NCBI RefSeq assembly: GCF_016907235.1
Contig: NZ_JAFBBO010000001.1
Coordinates: 3,534,001 to 3,598,000, forward strand
Direction of reading: 5' to 3'
DNA length: 64,000 nucleotides
Source: Oerskovia jenensis
GTDB lineage: Bacteria; Actinomycetota; Actinomycetes; Actinomycetales; Cellulomonadaceae
The notes under the pieces: generated by a model
Database searches by the model: none
Told to the model about the DNA's origin: nothing
Seen by the model: only the letters and a program-made list of their open reading frames with translations
Shown here: positions 1 through 8,710 of the stretch, in pieces
How the letters are laid out: each line of letters begins with the position of its first letter
Numbering within the stretch: position 1 is the stretch's first letter
Translations under genes and position numbers: made by a program

Positions 1-2779
1 GGACCTCGTCCCCGACGACGCCCTGCTGATCGTCAACGACCCCGAGCGCGTGCGCCGCCGCGCGCACGACCTCGTCGCGACGACCGAGGAGTTCCTCGCC
101 GCCGCCTGGACCGGTGCGGCCGCAGGCGGCTCGACCCCGATCAACCTCTCGGCCGCGTCGTTCGAGACGTTCGCCGACGTCCACGACGTCGCCGAGCGTC
201 GCGGCCTCGGGTGGTGGACGCTCAGCCCGTTCGGCCTGGATGAGGGCACAGGGCCCGACGGCGAAGCGCACCCGGGCGAGGCGCTCCCGGGAGGCGAGGG
301 TCCGACGTCGGGCATGGGCACGGACGGCGTGACCACCTTCACCGTGCCGGCGCGCAACGTCGAGTCCTACCGGGGGGACGTCGAGCGCGCGCTCGACGAC
401 CTGCGCTCGCTCCAGCACGCCGGCTGGCGCCTGGTCCTGACGACCGAGGGCCACGGCCCCGCCCGACGCATGACCGAGCAGCTCTCCGCGGTCGACACCG
501 CAGCGCGCCTCGTCGCGTCGATCGACACCGAGCCCGAGGGCGGCGTCGTGCTCGTGACACCCGCGCCCGTGGGGCCGGGCTTCGTCGCGCCCGACCTGAA
601 GCTCGCGGTGTTCAGCGAGTCGGACCTCACGGGACGCCAGGGGTCGAGCACGCGCGACATGCGCAAGATGCCCTCGCGGCGGCGCAACGTCGTCGACCCC
701 CTCGCGCTGCGCGCGGGCGACTACGTGGTGCACGAGCAGCACGGCGTGGGGAAGTTCGTCGAGCTCGTGCAGCGCACGCTCGGCACGGGCGGCAACGCCG
801 CGACGCGCGAGTACCTCGTGATCGAGTACGCGAGCAGCAAGCGCGGCCAGCCGGGCGACCGCCTGTTCGTGCCGTCCGACCAGCTCGACCAGGTCACCAA
901 GTACACGGGCGGCGAGTCGCCCAGCCTGAACAAGATGGGCGGCTCGGACTGGGCCAAGACCAAGAGCCAGGCGCGCAAGCACGTCAAGGAGATCGCGGGC
1001 GAGCTCATCCGCCTCTACAGCGCGCGCATGGCCACGCAGGGGCATGCGTTCGGCCCCGACACCCCGTGGCAGCGCGAGCTCGAGGACGCGTTCGCGTACG
1101 TCGAGACGCCCGACCAGCTCGTCACGATCGACGAGGTCAAGGCCGACATGGAGAAGCCGGTCCCCATGGACCGGCTCGTGTGCGGCGACGTCGGGTACGG
1201 CAAGACCGAGATCGCGGTCCGCGCGGCGTTCAAGGCCGTGCAGGACGGCAAGCAGGTCGCGGTCCTCGTGCCCACGACGCTCCTGGTCCAGCAGCACTTC
1301 CAGACGTTCGCGGACCGCTACTCTGCGTTCCCCGTGACGGTCAAGGCGCTCTCGCGCTTCCAGACCGAGGCCGAGTCCAAGGAGACGGTCGAGGGGCTCA
1401 AGGACGGGTCGGTCGACGTCGTGATCGGCACGCACCGCATCATCTCGGGGTCGATCAAGTTCAAGGACCTGGGCCTGGTCATCATCGACGAGGAGCAGCG
1501 GTTCGGCGTCGAGCACAAGGAGACGCTCAAGCAGCTCCGGACCAACGTCGACGTGCTCGCGATGAGCGCGACCCCCATCCCGCGCACGCTCGAGATGGCC
1601 GTCACGGGCATCCGCGAGATGTCGACACTCGCGACCCCGCCCGAGGAGCGCCACCCCGTGCTCACGTACGTGGGCGCGTACGAGGAGAAGCAGATCTCTG
1701 CGTCGATCCGCCGCGAGCTGCTGCGCGAGGGCCAGGTGTTCTACGTGCACAACAAGGTCGAGACGATCGACCGCACGGCCCAGCGCCTGCGCGAGCTCGT
1801 CCCCGAGGCCCGCATCGGCGTCGCGCACGGCAAGATGGGCGAGGCCCAGCTCGACCAGACGATCACGGCGTTCTGGGAGAAGGAGCTCGACGTCCTGGTC
1901 TGCACCACGATCATCGAGACCGGCCTCGACATCTCCAACGCCAACACCCTCATCCTGGAGCGCGCCGACATGCTGGGCCTGTCCCAGCTCCACCAGCTCC
2001 GCGGCCGCGTGGGTCGTGGGCGCGAGCGCGCGTACGCGTACTTCCTGTACCCGCCCGAGCGCCCGCTGACCGACACCGCGCACGACCGCCTCGCGACCAT
2101 GGCCGCGAACACGGACCTCGGCGCGGGCATGCAGATCGCCATGAAGGACCTCGAGATCCGCGGCGCGGGCAACCTGCTGGGCGGCGAGCAGTCGGGGCAC
2201 ATCGCGGGCGTCGGGTTCGACCTGTACGTGCGCATGGTCGGGGAGGCCGTAGCGTCGTTCAAGGGCGAGGTCGAGGAGGAAGCCCCCGAGGTCTCGATCG
2301 AGCTGCCCGTGGACGCGCACATCCCGCACGACTACATCGCGCACGAGCGCCTGCGCCTCGAGGCGTACCGCAAGATCGCGGCGGCCCAGGACGAGCCCGC
2401 GCTCGCCGAGGTGCGGGCCGAGCTCGTCGACCGCTACGGCGCGCTCCCGGAGGTCGTCGAGGCCCTGTTCGCCGTCGCGGACTTCCGCAACCATGCGCGC
2501 CGCGCAGGGCTCGCGGACGTCACGGCGCAGGGCAAGTTCGTGCGCTTCGCGCCCGTCGACCTCCCGGAGTCCGCCGAGCTGCGCCTCAAGCGCCTCTACC
2601 CGGGCACCATGCTCAAGCCCGCGATCCGCGCGTTCCTCGTCCCCTTCCCGACGACGGCGCGCATCGGAGGCCGCCCGCTGCGAGGCATGGAGGTGCTCGC
2701 CTGGGCGCGCCAGCTCATCGACGCGGTCATCACGGGAGACGTCAGCGCGGCGGCGACGGTGGGGACGTCGAAGCGGTAG
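1..2779 (+). CDS. mfd: Transcription-repair coupling factor Mfd (5' end outside window)
   Basis: Mfd is an ATP-dependent DNA translocase that removes RNA polymerase stalled at lesions and recruits UvrA. The reading frame is open from base 2, so the gene starts upstream; about 925 residues are visible of a family length near 1,190. From the GTG codon at 50, the RNA-polymerase-interacting CarD-like domain (DYVVHEQHGVGKF) is near residue 222, Walker A (GDVGYGKTE) near 379, the DEEQ box (IIDEEQRFG) near 479 and the GRVGRGRERAY motif near 651, followed by the C-terminal TRCF domain. All motor motifs are intact. Its 3' end overlaps the convergent acyltransferase gene by 38 bases. In actinobacteria mfd usually lies next to mazG; here 10 kb separates them. 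Confidence 0.97.
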   Translation, partial: DLVPDDALLIVNDPERVRRRAHDLVATTEEFLAAAWTGAAAGGSTPINLSAASFETFADVHDVAERRGLGWWTLSPFGLDEGTGPDGEAHPGEALPGGEGPTSGMGTDGVTTFTVPARNVESYRGDVERALDDLRSLQHAGWRLVLTTEGHGPARRMTEQLSAVDTAARLVASIDTEPEGGVVLVTPAPVGPGFVAPDLKLAVFSESDLTGRQGSSTRDMRKMPSRRRNVVDPLALRAGDYVVHEQHGVGKFVELVQRTLGTGGNAATREYLVIEYASSKRGQPGDRLFVPSDQLDQVTKYTGGESPSLNKMGGSDWAKTKSQARKHVKEIAGELIRLYSARMATQGHAFGPDTPWQRELEDAFAYVETPDQLVTIDEVKADMEKPVPMDRLVCGDVGYGKTEIAVRAAFKAVQDGKQVAVLVPTTLLVQQHFQTFADRYSAFPVTVKALSRFQTEAESKETVEGLKDGSVDVVIGTHRIISGSIKFKDLGLVIIDEEQRFGVEHKETLKQLRTNVDVLAMSATPIPRTLEMAVTGIREMSTLATPPEERHPVLTYVGAYEEKQISASIRRELLREGQVFYVHNKVETIDRTAQRLRELVPEARIGVAHGKMGEAQLDQTITAFWEKELDVLVCTTIIETGLDISNANTLILERADMLGLSQLHQLRGRVGRGRERAYAYFLYPPERPLTDTAHDRLATMAANTDLGAGMQIAMKDLEIRGAGNLLGGEQSGHIAGVGFDLYVRMVGEAVASFKGEVEEEAPEVSIELPVDAHIPHDYIAHERLRLEAYRKIAAAQDEPALAEVRAELVDRYGALPEVVEALFAVADFRNHARRAGLADVTAQGKFVRFAPVDLPESAELRLKRLYPGTMLKPAIRAFLVPFPTTARIGGRPLRGMEVLAWARQLIDAVITGDVSAAATVGTSKR

Positions 2780-3938
2780 TCACGTCCGGTGCGGCGGTGG
2801 GGGCCGAGACGGGGTCCACCGCGGGCGACGGGCGCGCGTCGGTGAGCGGCGCCGTCGGGCCGGGTGAAGGTGCCGCTGCGCCCGGCGTCGCGCCCTCGGG
2901 CATGCCGAGTGGCGCGCGCCGCCGACCCCAGCGGTTCACGATCAGGTGGCGGGCAGGCTCCTCGACGAACCGGTAGAGCGCGTACGCCAGGAGCGCGGCG
3001 GCGACCGTGATCACGGCCGCGGCGAGCACGCCCGTCAGGGGCGTGTCGAGCACGCGCCGGATCACGAGCTCGTGCACCAGGTAGAACGCGTACGAGGCCG
3101 AGCCCGCGACGATCAGGACGCGGTGCGTCAGCACCGACCGCCGGCCCCGCAGGTCGCGCTCGGCGCAGAGCATGAGGAACAGCGCGAACGGCAGGACGAG
3201 CGCGACCCGGGCCACGGCCTCGGTCGCGTGCGTGAGCTCGGCCACGACGAGCACCGCGGCGAGGATCCCGAGCACCCCCGCCCACGGGACCCGTGACCGG
3301 TGGCCCTCGACGAACGCGAGGCCGGCGACGACGCCCAGCACGAACTCCGGGAACCGGGCGAGAGGGAAGTGGTAGAGCACCTGGTACGTCGTGGGGGCCA
3401 CGACCGTCGCGACGAGCGGGACCGCGAGCGCCACGAGGGTCACGACGAGCCGGGTCCGACCCGACCAGCGCCGCAGCAGCGGCAGGAGGAACGGGAAGGC
3501 GAGGTAGAACGCGAGCTCGCACGACAGCGACCACGCGACGCCGTTGAGCCCGTACACGACCGTCGGGTCCAGGGACCACGCCTGGAGCAGCAGGACGTTG
3601 GCGCCGATGATGCGCCCGGTCACGGGCGGGCTGCCCAGGACCAGGGCGATGACCAGAGCCGCGACCAGCGTCACGAGGTGGTCGGGGTAGATCCGTGCGA
3701 CGCGGCGCAGGTAGAAGCCGCTGCGGGGGAGCGCAGGGTTGGCGGTCCACGTCAGGATGAAGCCCGAGAGGACGAAGAACAGCGCGACCCCGGTGCTGCC
3801 GTAGTACGCCCCGGGGATGTCGAGCACCTGCCAGTAGTCCAGGTGGAACACCAGGACCGCCGCGGCGGCGACCGCGCGGATCGCCGTCAGGGAGGGGAGC
3901 TGGCGCGGGGCGGTGCCCGTTCCCGCCGGAGTCGTCAT
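2742..3938 (-). CDS. Acyltransferase family 3 (OafA/YrhL-like) membrane protein
   Basis: This is an integral-membrane O-acyltransferase of 398 residues, a family that acylates sugars in cell-surface polysaccharides or exported metabolites. The N-terminus shows the family opening LTAIRAVAAAAVLVFHLDYW with the conserved His near residue 32, then RVARIYPDHL and about ten hydrophobic segments, including NGVAWSLSCELAFYLAFPF. The last 60 or so residues are a Pro/Ala/Thr-rich tail without predicted structure. I chose ATG 3938 over ATG 3989 because GGGGA lies just upstream of it and the extra residues do not fit the family. It converges on mfd with a short overlap. The acyl acceptor cannot be told from the sequence. 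Confidence 0.85.
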   Translation of the reverse strand: MTTPAGTGTAPRQLPSLTAIRAVAAAAVLVFHLDYWQVLDIPGAYYGSTGVALFFVLSGFILTWTANPALPRSGFYLRRVARIYPDHLVTLVAALVIALVLGSPPVTGRIIGANVLLLQAWSLDPTVVYGLNGVAWSLSCELAFYLAFPFLLPLLRRWSGRTRLVVTLVALAVPLVATVVAPTTYQVLYHFPLARFPEFVLGVVAGLAFVEGHRSRVPWAGVLGILAAVLVVAELTHATEAVARVALVLPFALFLMLCAERDLRGRRSVLTHRVLIVAGSASYAFYLVHELVIRRVLDTPLTGVLAAAVITVAAALLAYALYRFVEEPARHLIVNRWGRRRAPLGMPEGATPGAAAPSPGPTAPLTDARPSPAVDPVSAPTAAPDVTTASTSPPSPPR

Positions 3939-4013
3939 CGAGGTCCCCTGCCGCTGGTGCGCGGCCCCGTCGAGAGGCCGCTCTTGCATCGTGGGCGCCC
4001 GGGAGGGAGGGGG

Positions 4014-4760
4014 TCAAGGATGAAGTGTGGTCCCGTCGTCGGGCGTCCCCGCCGAGGACGAGCGCCCCTCGACGGCGGCGACGTCCCCGTCGAGGGCGTC
4101 GCGGTAGCGCACCACGGCCACGAGGAACACGAGCACCGAGATCATCTCCAGGCTCTCCTCGCCCAGCACCGCGAGCTGCCCGACGAACGTCGCCCGGTCG
4201 AAGCCCTGGTCCTCGAGCAGCCCCGCGATCGCCTCGAAGCCCACGGCGCCGATCACGTAGAGGACCCCGGCCAGGGCCATGGGGCGCAGGAATCGCCGGG
4301 GGAGACCCCACAGGAGCGGGACGACGATCGCGGCCACGACGAGCGCGAGCGGGCCGTAGAACGCGATCCAGCCGTTGAACGGCAGGTCCGCGATGCTCCG
4401 GAAGTGCTCCTCGAGCGAGGTGCCCAGGTGCTCGTGGAAGCTCGTCATCTCGTCGATCGACAGGTACAGGAGCACGAACGCGATGAGCCCCCAGGCCCAC
4501 CGTCGCGCCGGGACGGGCTCGACGTGCAGCAGGTCCCCCGTCACGAGTCCCGTCGAGGCCAGCAGGACCACGGTGAACCAGGTGGGGACGTTGACCTCCT
4601 CGTCCATGCTGAAGTAGTGGACGAGCGGCTCGATCACGCCGCCGTGGAGGTCGGCGCCCTTCTCGAGGAAGTTGGCGAGGAGGTGCAGGACGGCCAGGAC
4701 GGCGATCGCCAGCGCGAGGCGGCGGACGAGGACCCTGACAGGCACGGTGACACGCAGCAT
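4014..4760 (-). CDS. Six-TM membrane protein of unknown function
   Basis: I do not recognise a characterised family. The 248-residue product has six hydrophobic segments (roughly residues 15-32, 61-78, 88-106, 129-151, 160-182, 205-222). Acidic and His residues sit at membrane edges (YLSIDEMTSFHEHLG, GEESLEM), which could be functional, but no catalytic motif is recognised. The C-terminal 25 residues are hydrophilic. It is on the same strand as, and 75 bases upstream of, the acyltransferase, so the two could be co-transcribed. A shared role in envelope modification is only inferred from that. Confidence 0.7.
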   Translation of the reverse strand: MLRVTVPVRVLVRRLALAIAVLAVLHLLANFLEKGADLHGGVIEPLVHYFSMDEEVNVPTWFTVVLLASTGLVTGDLLHVEPVPARRWAWGLIAFVLLYLSIDEMTSFHEHLGTSLEEHFRSIADLPFNGWIAFYGPLALVVAAIVVPLLWGLPRRFLRPMALAGVLYVIGAVGFEAIAGLLEDQGFDRATFVGQLAVLGEESLEMISVLVFLVAVVRYRDALDGDVAAVEGRSSSAGTPDDGTTLHP

Positions 4761-4892
4761 TGGTGCTCCATCGACGACCCGGGCGAGCTCACGCTCGGCC
4801 TGGCGACCCTAGCAGCGGCTGCGGTGACGTGACCACCGCCACACCGTCGGTGCGTATCCATACCGCTCGGTCGGTGAGATAGTTGTCGCATC

Positions 4893-4982
4893 ATGTATTT
4901 CGACCTGAACGCGCCCACGCGCACCCACAGCACCGGACGGCACGGCTCGACGAGCTCCGCCCGCTGTTGTCGCTGTCTCTGA
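4893..4982 (+). CDS. Cysteine-rich leader peptide, putative attenuator uORF
   Basis: This 29-codon ORF starts ATG-TAT-TTC and ends with ARCCRCL before TGA at 4980. Three of its last five codons are Cys, and all three are TGT (4965, 4968, 4974), the rarer Cys codon in such GC-rich DNA. No ribosome-binding site is seen upstream, which would suit a leaderless transcript. Polycysteine leader ORFs that act as cysteine-responsive attenuators are established in mycobacteria, and similar small 'leader peptide' ORFs precede sulfur genes in other actinobacteria. Here the next gene on this strand is the solute-binding protein of an ABC importer, 308 bases downstream. Identification rests on composition and position; expression is not shown. 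Confidence 0.6.
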   Translation: MYFDLNAPTRTHSTGRHGSTSSARCCRCL

Positions 4983-4996
4983 ACAGCCGCTGACAG
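4963..4996 (+). promoter_or_regulatory. Competing hairpins over the Cys codons (attenuator candidate)
   Basis: GCTGTT (4963-4968) can pair with AACAGC (4982-4987), and CTGTC (4973-4977) with GACAG (4992-4996). The two pairings cross, so they exclude each other. The 5' arms contain the three Cys codons, so a ribosome paused there would decide which stem forms. This is a reading of the sequence by eye without energy calculation; the stems are short (5-6 bp). Confidence 0.35.
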
Positions 4997-5290
4997 GCGG
5001 CGTCCGTCGCGGGTGCTCCCCGACGTGACCGCCCCTCACGCACAGGTCTGATCCTTCCCCCGGGCTTTCCCGTCGCACGCCTAGTCGCGCCCTGCGCGGA
5101 TCGCAGCGCCCCGCACCGTCGGCCGCGCTCGTGACGCCCGAGCCCTCCCGGTCTCCGCCACCCGGCCCCCGCCATCCGTCGGAGGACCGCGCTCCACGAA
5201 CCCCTCACCACCTCGTCCCGCGACCCAGGTCGCGAGAGCGGGGTGGTCCCCGTGCAGCCCCGCTGCACCTCCTGGAACGGAAGAACCCCC
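4983..5290. other. Long untranslated leader between the Cys uORF and the ABC operon
   Basis: No gene is seen in these 308 bases. They hold two short hairpins: CGCGACC/GGTCGCG (5219-5225 with 5228-5234) and GTGCAG/CTGCAC (5252-5257 with 5263-5268). The second is followed by CACCTCCT (5266-5273), a perfect anti-Shine-Dalgarno-like stretch that could pair with GGAGG at 5181-5185. This could be part of a switch controlling the downstream gene. No known riboswitch core was recognised. Confidence 0.4.
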
Positions 5291-6793
5291 ATGAGAACCT
5301 TCAAGGCAGCCGCCGCGGTCCTGGCGACGACCCTCCTGCTCGCCGCGTGCGGCTCGGGTGGGTCCGGCAGCGCGAGCAGCAGCGCCGCGGCAGGCGCTGA
5401 CGCCGAGATCGTCATCGGCTCGACCAACGAGCCCACCGGACTGGTCCGCAACGTCGGCGGCAGCTCGGGCGTCTCGCAGACCATGACGCGCAACGTCTTC
5501 GAGGGCCTGACCTCGGTCGACGTCGACGGCGAGGTGGTCCCGACGCTCGCGAAGGACTGGGACGTGTCCGAGGACGGCCTCGTCTACACGTTCCACCTGC
5601 AGCCGGGCGTCACGTTCCACGACGGGTCCGCGCTGAGCGCGCAGGACGTCGTCTGGAGCATCTCGCAGACCATCGCACCCGAGTCCAAGAGCGCGCGCAA
5701 GAACGACCTGTCGGTCATCTCCGCGATCACGGCCCCCGACGACGCCACGGTGCAGCTCGACCTGTCGCGCCGCAGCCAGTCGCTGCCGTTCTACCTCGCG
5801 TCCGTCACGATCGTGCGGGACGGCGACACCGAGCTGACGAGCGACAACGGCACGGGCCCGTACCGTTTCGTCGAGTGGACGCAGGGCGACCACCTCACGA
5901 TCGAGCGCAACGACGACTACTGGGGTGAGCCCGCCAAGAACTCGGGCGTCACGTTCCGCTTCTTCCAGGACACGACCGCGCTCAACAACGCGCTCGCGAC
6001 CGGTGACCTCGACCTGGTCATCGCCGAGGACTCCCCGGACCAGCTCGTGCAGTTCGAGGGCAACGACGAGTTCACCATCACCGAGGGCACCTCGACGACC
6101 AAGCAGATCTGGGCCTTCAACGACCGCGTCGCGCCGTTCGACGACGTCCGCGTCCGCCAGGCCCTGTACACGGCGATCGACCGCGAGAAGATCCTCGACG
6201 CCGTGTGGGACGGACGCGGCCGGGTCATCGGCTCGATGGTCCCGCCGACCGACCCGTGGTTCGTCGACCAGGCCGACGTGCACTCCTACGACCCGCAGGC
6301 CGCGAAGGACCTGCTCGCGCAGGCCGGCGTGAGCGGCCTGAGCATCGCGGTCGACTACGTCGCGGGCGACCCGTCCGAGACCATCGCGCAGCTCCTCCAG
6401 GCGGACCTGCAGGCCGTGGGCGTCACGCTCACGCTCCACCCGATCGACGACGCGACCTGGTACCAGAAGGTCTACACGGACCACGACTTCCAGACCACGC
6501 TCATGGGGCACGTGAACCCGCGCGACGTCGTCTGGTACGCGAACCCCGACTTCTACTGGGGCTACGACAACAAGGACGTCCAGCAGTGGGTCGCGGACGC
6601 CGACCAGGCGGCCACGGCCGACGAGCAGACGGCCCTGCTGACCCAGGTCAACGAGACCATCGGGCAGGAGGCGGCGAGCGCCTGGCTGTACCTCGACCCG
6701 CAGATCCGGGTCGCGCGCGCCGAGATCACGGGCTTCCCGGTGAACCAGGTGACGGAGAGCTTCTACGTCGCCGACATCGTGCGGGAAGGCTGA
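5291..6793 (+). CDS. ABC transporter substrate-binding lipoprotein, family 5 (peptide/nickel type)
   Basis: The 500-residue product is a family 5 extracellular solute-binding protein. It has a lipoprotein signal with lipobox LLAAC around residues 15-19, followed by a Gly/Ser linker. The body shows the expected YTFHLQPGVTFHDGSALSAQDVVWS and NGTGPYRFVEWTQGDHLTIERN stretches. I chose ATG 5291 because the signal peptide begins there. It is the first of five genes in one operon (two permeases, two ATPases) with 10-base or overlapping junctions. The family imports peptides, nickel, glutathione or other compounds. The Cys-rich leader upstream suggests a sulfur-containing substrate, which is an inference. 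Confidence 0.9.
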   Translation: MRTFKAAAAVLATTLLLAACGSGGSGSASSSAAAGADAEIVIGSTNEPTGLVRNVGGSSGVSQTMTRNVFEGLTSVDVDGEVVPTLAKDWDVSEDGLVYTFHLQPGVTFHDGSALSAQDVVWSISQTIAPESKSARKNDLSVISAITAPDDATVQLDLSRRSQSLPFYLASVTIVRDGDTELTSDNGTGPYRFVEWTQGDHLTIERNDDYWGEPAKNSGVTFRFFQDTTALNNALATGDLDLVIAEDSPDQLVQFEGNDEFTITEGTSTTKQIWAFNDRVAPFDDVRVRQALYTAIDREKILDAVWDGRGRVIGSMVPPTDPWFVDQADVHSYDPQAAKDLLAQAGVSGLSIAVDYVAGDPSETIAQLLQADLQAVGVTLTLHPIDDATWYQKVYTDHDFQTTLMGHVNPRDVVWYANPDFYWGYDNKDVQQWVADADQAATADEQTALLTQVNETIGQEAASAWLYLDPQIRVARAEITGFPVNQVTESFYVADIVREG

Positions 6794-6803
6794 CCGAGCT
6801 CCC

Positions 6804-7772
6804 ATGTCCCGCTACCTCCTGACGCGCGTCGGCACGCTGCTGCTGTCGTTGGTCCTCGCGAGCGTCGTGGTCTTCGCCGTCCTCCGTTTCCTGCCGGGCG
6901 ACAGCGCGGGCACGTCGCTCGGCGTGGGCACCACGAGCGACCAGCTCGACCAGCTGCGTGCCGACCTCGGCACCGACCAGCCCCTGTGGACGCAGTACGG
7001 GCAGTGGGTGGCGGGGCTGTTCTCGGGCAGTGCGGGGACGTCGTTCGTCTCGCGCCTGCCCGTGGGGGAGCTGATCGCGAGCAAGCTCGCGATCACGCTG
7101 CCGCTGAGCCTCGCGGCCTTCGTGGTCTCGGTGCTCGTGTCGGTGCCGCTCGGGGTGGTCGCGGCGGTCAAGCGCCGCGGCGTCGTGGGGGTCACGGTCT
7201 CGGCCGTGTCGCAGCTGGGCGTCGCGGTGCCGGTCTTCTGGGTCGGCGTGATCCTGGTGTGGGTGTTCGCGCTCGAGGCGGGGGTCCTGCCCCCCGGCGG
7301 GTTCCCGCGCCAGGGCTGGGAGGACCCCGCGGCGGCCGTGCGGTCGCTCGTCCTGCCGGTGGCGACCGTGGCCATCGCGATGTCGTCGGTCATGGTGCGC
7401 TATGTGCGGTCGGCGACGCTCGACGTGCTGGACCAGGACTACGTCCGCACGGCCCGCTCGCTCGGCTACGGCCGGTGGCACGCCCTGGCGCGCCACGGTC
7501 TGCGCAACGGCGCGGTCCCGGTCGTCGCGATCCTCGGCATCGAGCTCGCGACGTCGTTGCTGGGGGCCGTGGTCGTGGAGAACGTCTTCGCGCTCCCGGG
7601 CCTCGGCACGCTCCTGGTGTCGTCTGTCGCGGGGCGCGACCTGCCGGTCGTGCAGGCCCTCGTCCTGGGCCTGACGGCCGTCGTCCTCGTCACGAACTTC
7701 CTGGTCGACCTCGCCCAGCGCGGCATCGACCCCCGGCTGCGCGCCGGTTCTGCCCTCGGAGGAGCCCGATGA
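6804..7772 (+). CDS. ABC transporter permease, DppB type
   Basis: First inner-membrane permease of the importer, 322 residues. The N-terminus SRYLLTRVGTLLLSLVLASV is typical of DppB/OppB proteins. Six hydrophobic segments are visible, and the EAA coupling loop (YVRTARSLGYGRWHALARHG) lies around residues 212-232, where it would dock to an ATPase. It begins 10 bases after the binding protein, and its stop overlaps the next start as ATGA at 7769. Confidence 0.92.
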   Translation: MSRYLLTRVGTLLLSLVLASVVVFAVLRFLPGDSAGTSLGVGTTSDQLDQLRADLGTDQPLWTQYGQWVAGLFSGSAGTSFVSRLPVGELIASKLAITLPLSLAAFVVSVLVSVPLGVVAAVKRRGVVGVTVSAVSQLGVAVPVFWVGVILVWVFALEAGVLPPGGFPRQGWEDPAAAVRSLVLPVATVAIAMSSVMVRYVRSATLDVLDQDYVRTARSLGYGRWHALARHGLRNGAVPVVAILGIELATSLLGAVVVENVFALPGLGTLLVSSVAGRDLPVVQALVLGLTAVVLVTNFLVDLAQRGIDPRLRAGSALGGAR

Positions 7773-8710
7773 GCATCGACCTGGGCGGGGAGATCCCCGT
7801 CGCCGAAGGATCCGGGCGGCTCGTCCCGGCGCGCGAGGAGGGCGTGGTCGCGCCGTCCCCCGGGGGCGGTGGTCCCAAGCGGGCCCGACGGCGGAGCGTG
7901 AGCCCGTCGTTCGTCGCGGGTCTGGTCATGGTCGGGTTGGTCGCCGTGGTCGGTGTCGTCGCGGTCTTCTGGACGCCGTACGACGTGAGCGCGGGGGCGG
8001 CCGGCACGGGCGGACGGCTCGAGGGACCGAGCGCCCAGTTCTGGGCGGGCACCGACCGCCTGGGACGCGACCTGCTGAGCCAGCTCATGGGCGGGGCCAC
8101 GGTCGCGATGACCGTGGCGATCGCCTCGGTCGTCATCGCAGGCGTGCTGGGCCTCGCGATCGGCGTGGTCGCGGCGGCGACGACGCGGTGGGCCGACGTC
8201 GCGCTCCTCAACGTCATCGACCTGATGATCGCGTTCCCGACCCTGCTGCTGGCCATGCTCATCGTGACGGTCCGCGGTGCGTCGCTGACCTCGGCGATCG
8301 TGGCGATCGGCATCTCCGGGGCTGCGGTGGTCGCGCGCGTCACGCGGGTCAACGCCGCGCGCGTGCTGCGCGAGGACTACGTGACGGCCGCGACGGCGTC
8401 GGGCACCGGATGGTGGGGGACGATCCTGCGCCACGTGCTGCCCAACGTGGCCCCCACCCTGCTGGTCCAGCTCATGCTGCTCGCGGGCGGCGCGATCCTC
8501 GCCGAGGCGTCGCTGTCCTACCTGGGGCTCGGCTCGCCGACCGCCCTGTCCTGGGGGCGGCTGCTCAGCGCCGCCCAGAAGTCCGTCGCGGTCCAGCCGC
8601 TCGGGGCGATCCTGCCCGGGCTGCTCATCGCGTGGACCGTCCTCGGCCTGAACCTGCTGGGCGACGGCATCCGTGAACGGACCGACCCGAGCCTGCGAGG
8701 CGACCGATGA
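7769..8710 (+). CDS. ABC transporter permease, DppC type
   Basis: Second permease, 313 residues. A hydrophilic N-terminal stretch of about 45 residues precedes the first membrane segment. The family pattern WAGTDRLGRDLLSQLMGGA follows it, and the EAA loop (LREDYVTAATASGTGWWGTI) is near residue 200. The start overlaps the previous gene by four bases (ATGA), and its own stop overlaps the next start in the same way, which indicates translational coupling. It pairs with the DppB-type subunit to form the channel. Confidence 0.92.
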   Translation: MSIDLGGEIPVAEGSGRLVPAREEGVVAPSPGGGGPKRARRRSVSPSFVAGLVMVGLVAVVGVVAVFWTPYDVSAGAAGTGGRLEGPSAQFWAGTDRLGRDLLSQLMGGATVAMTVAIASVVIAGVLGLAIGVVAAATTRWADVALLNVIDLMIAFPTLLLAMLIVTVRGASLTSAIVAIGISGAAVVARVTRVNAARVLREDYVTAATASGTGWWGTILRHVLPNVAPTLLVQLMLLAGGAILAEASLSYLGLGSPTALSWGRLLSAAQKSVAVQPLGAILPGLLIAWTVLGLNLLGDGIRERTDPSLRGDR

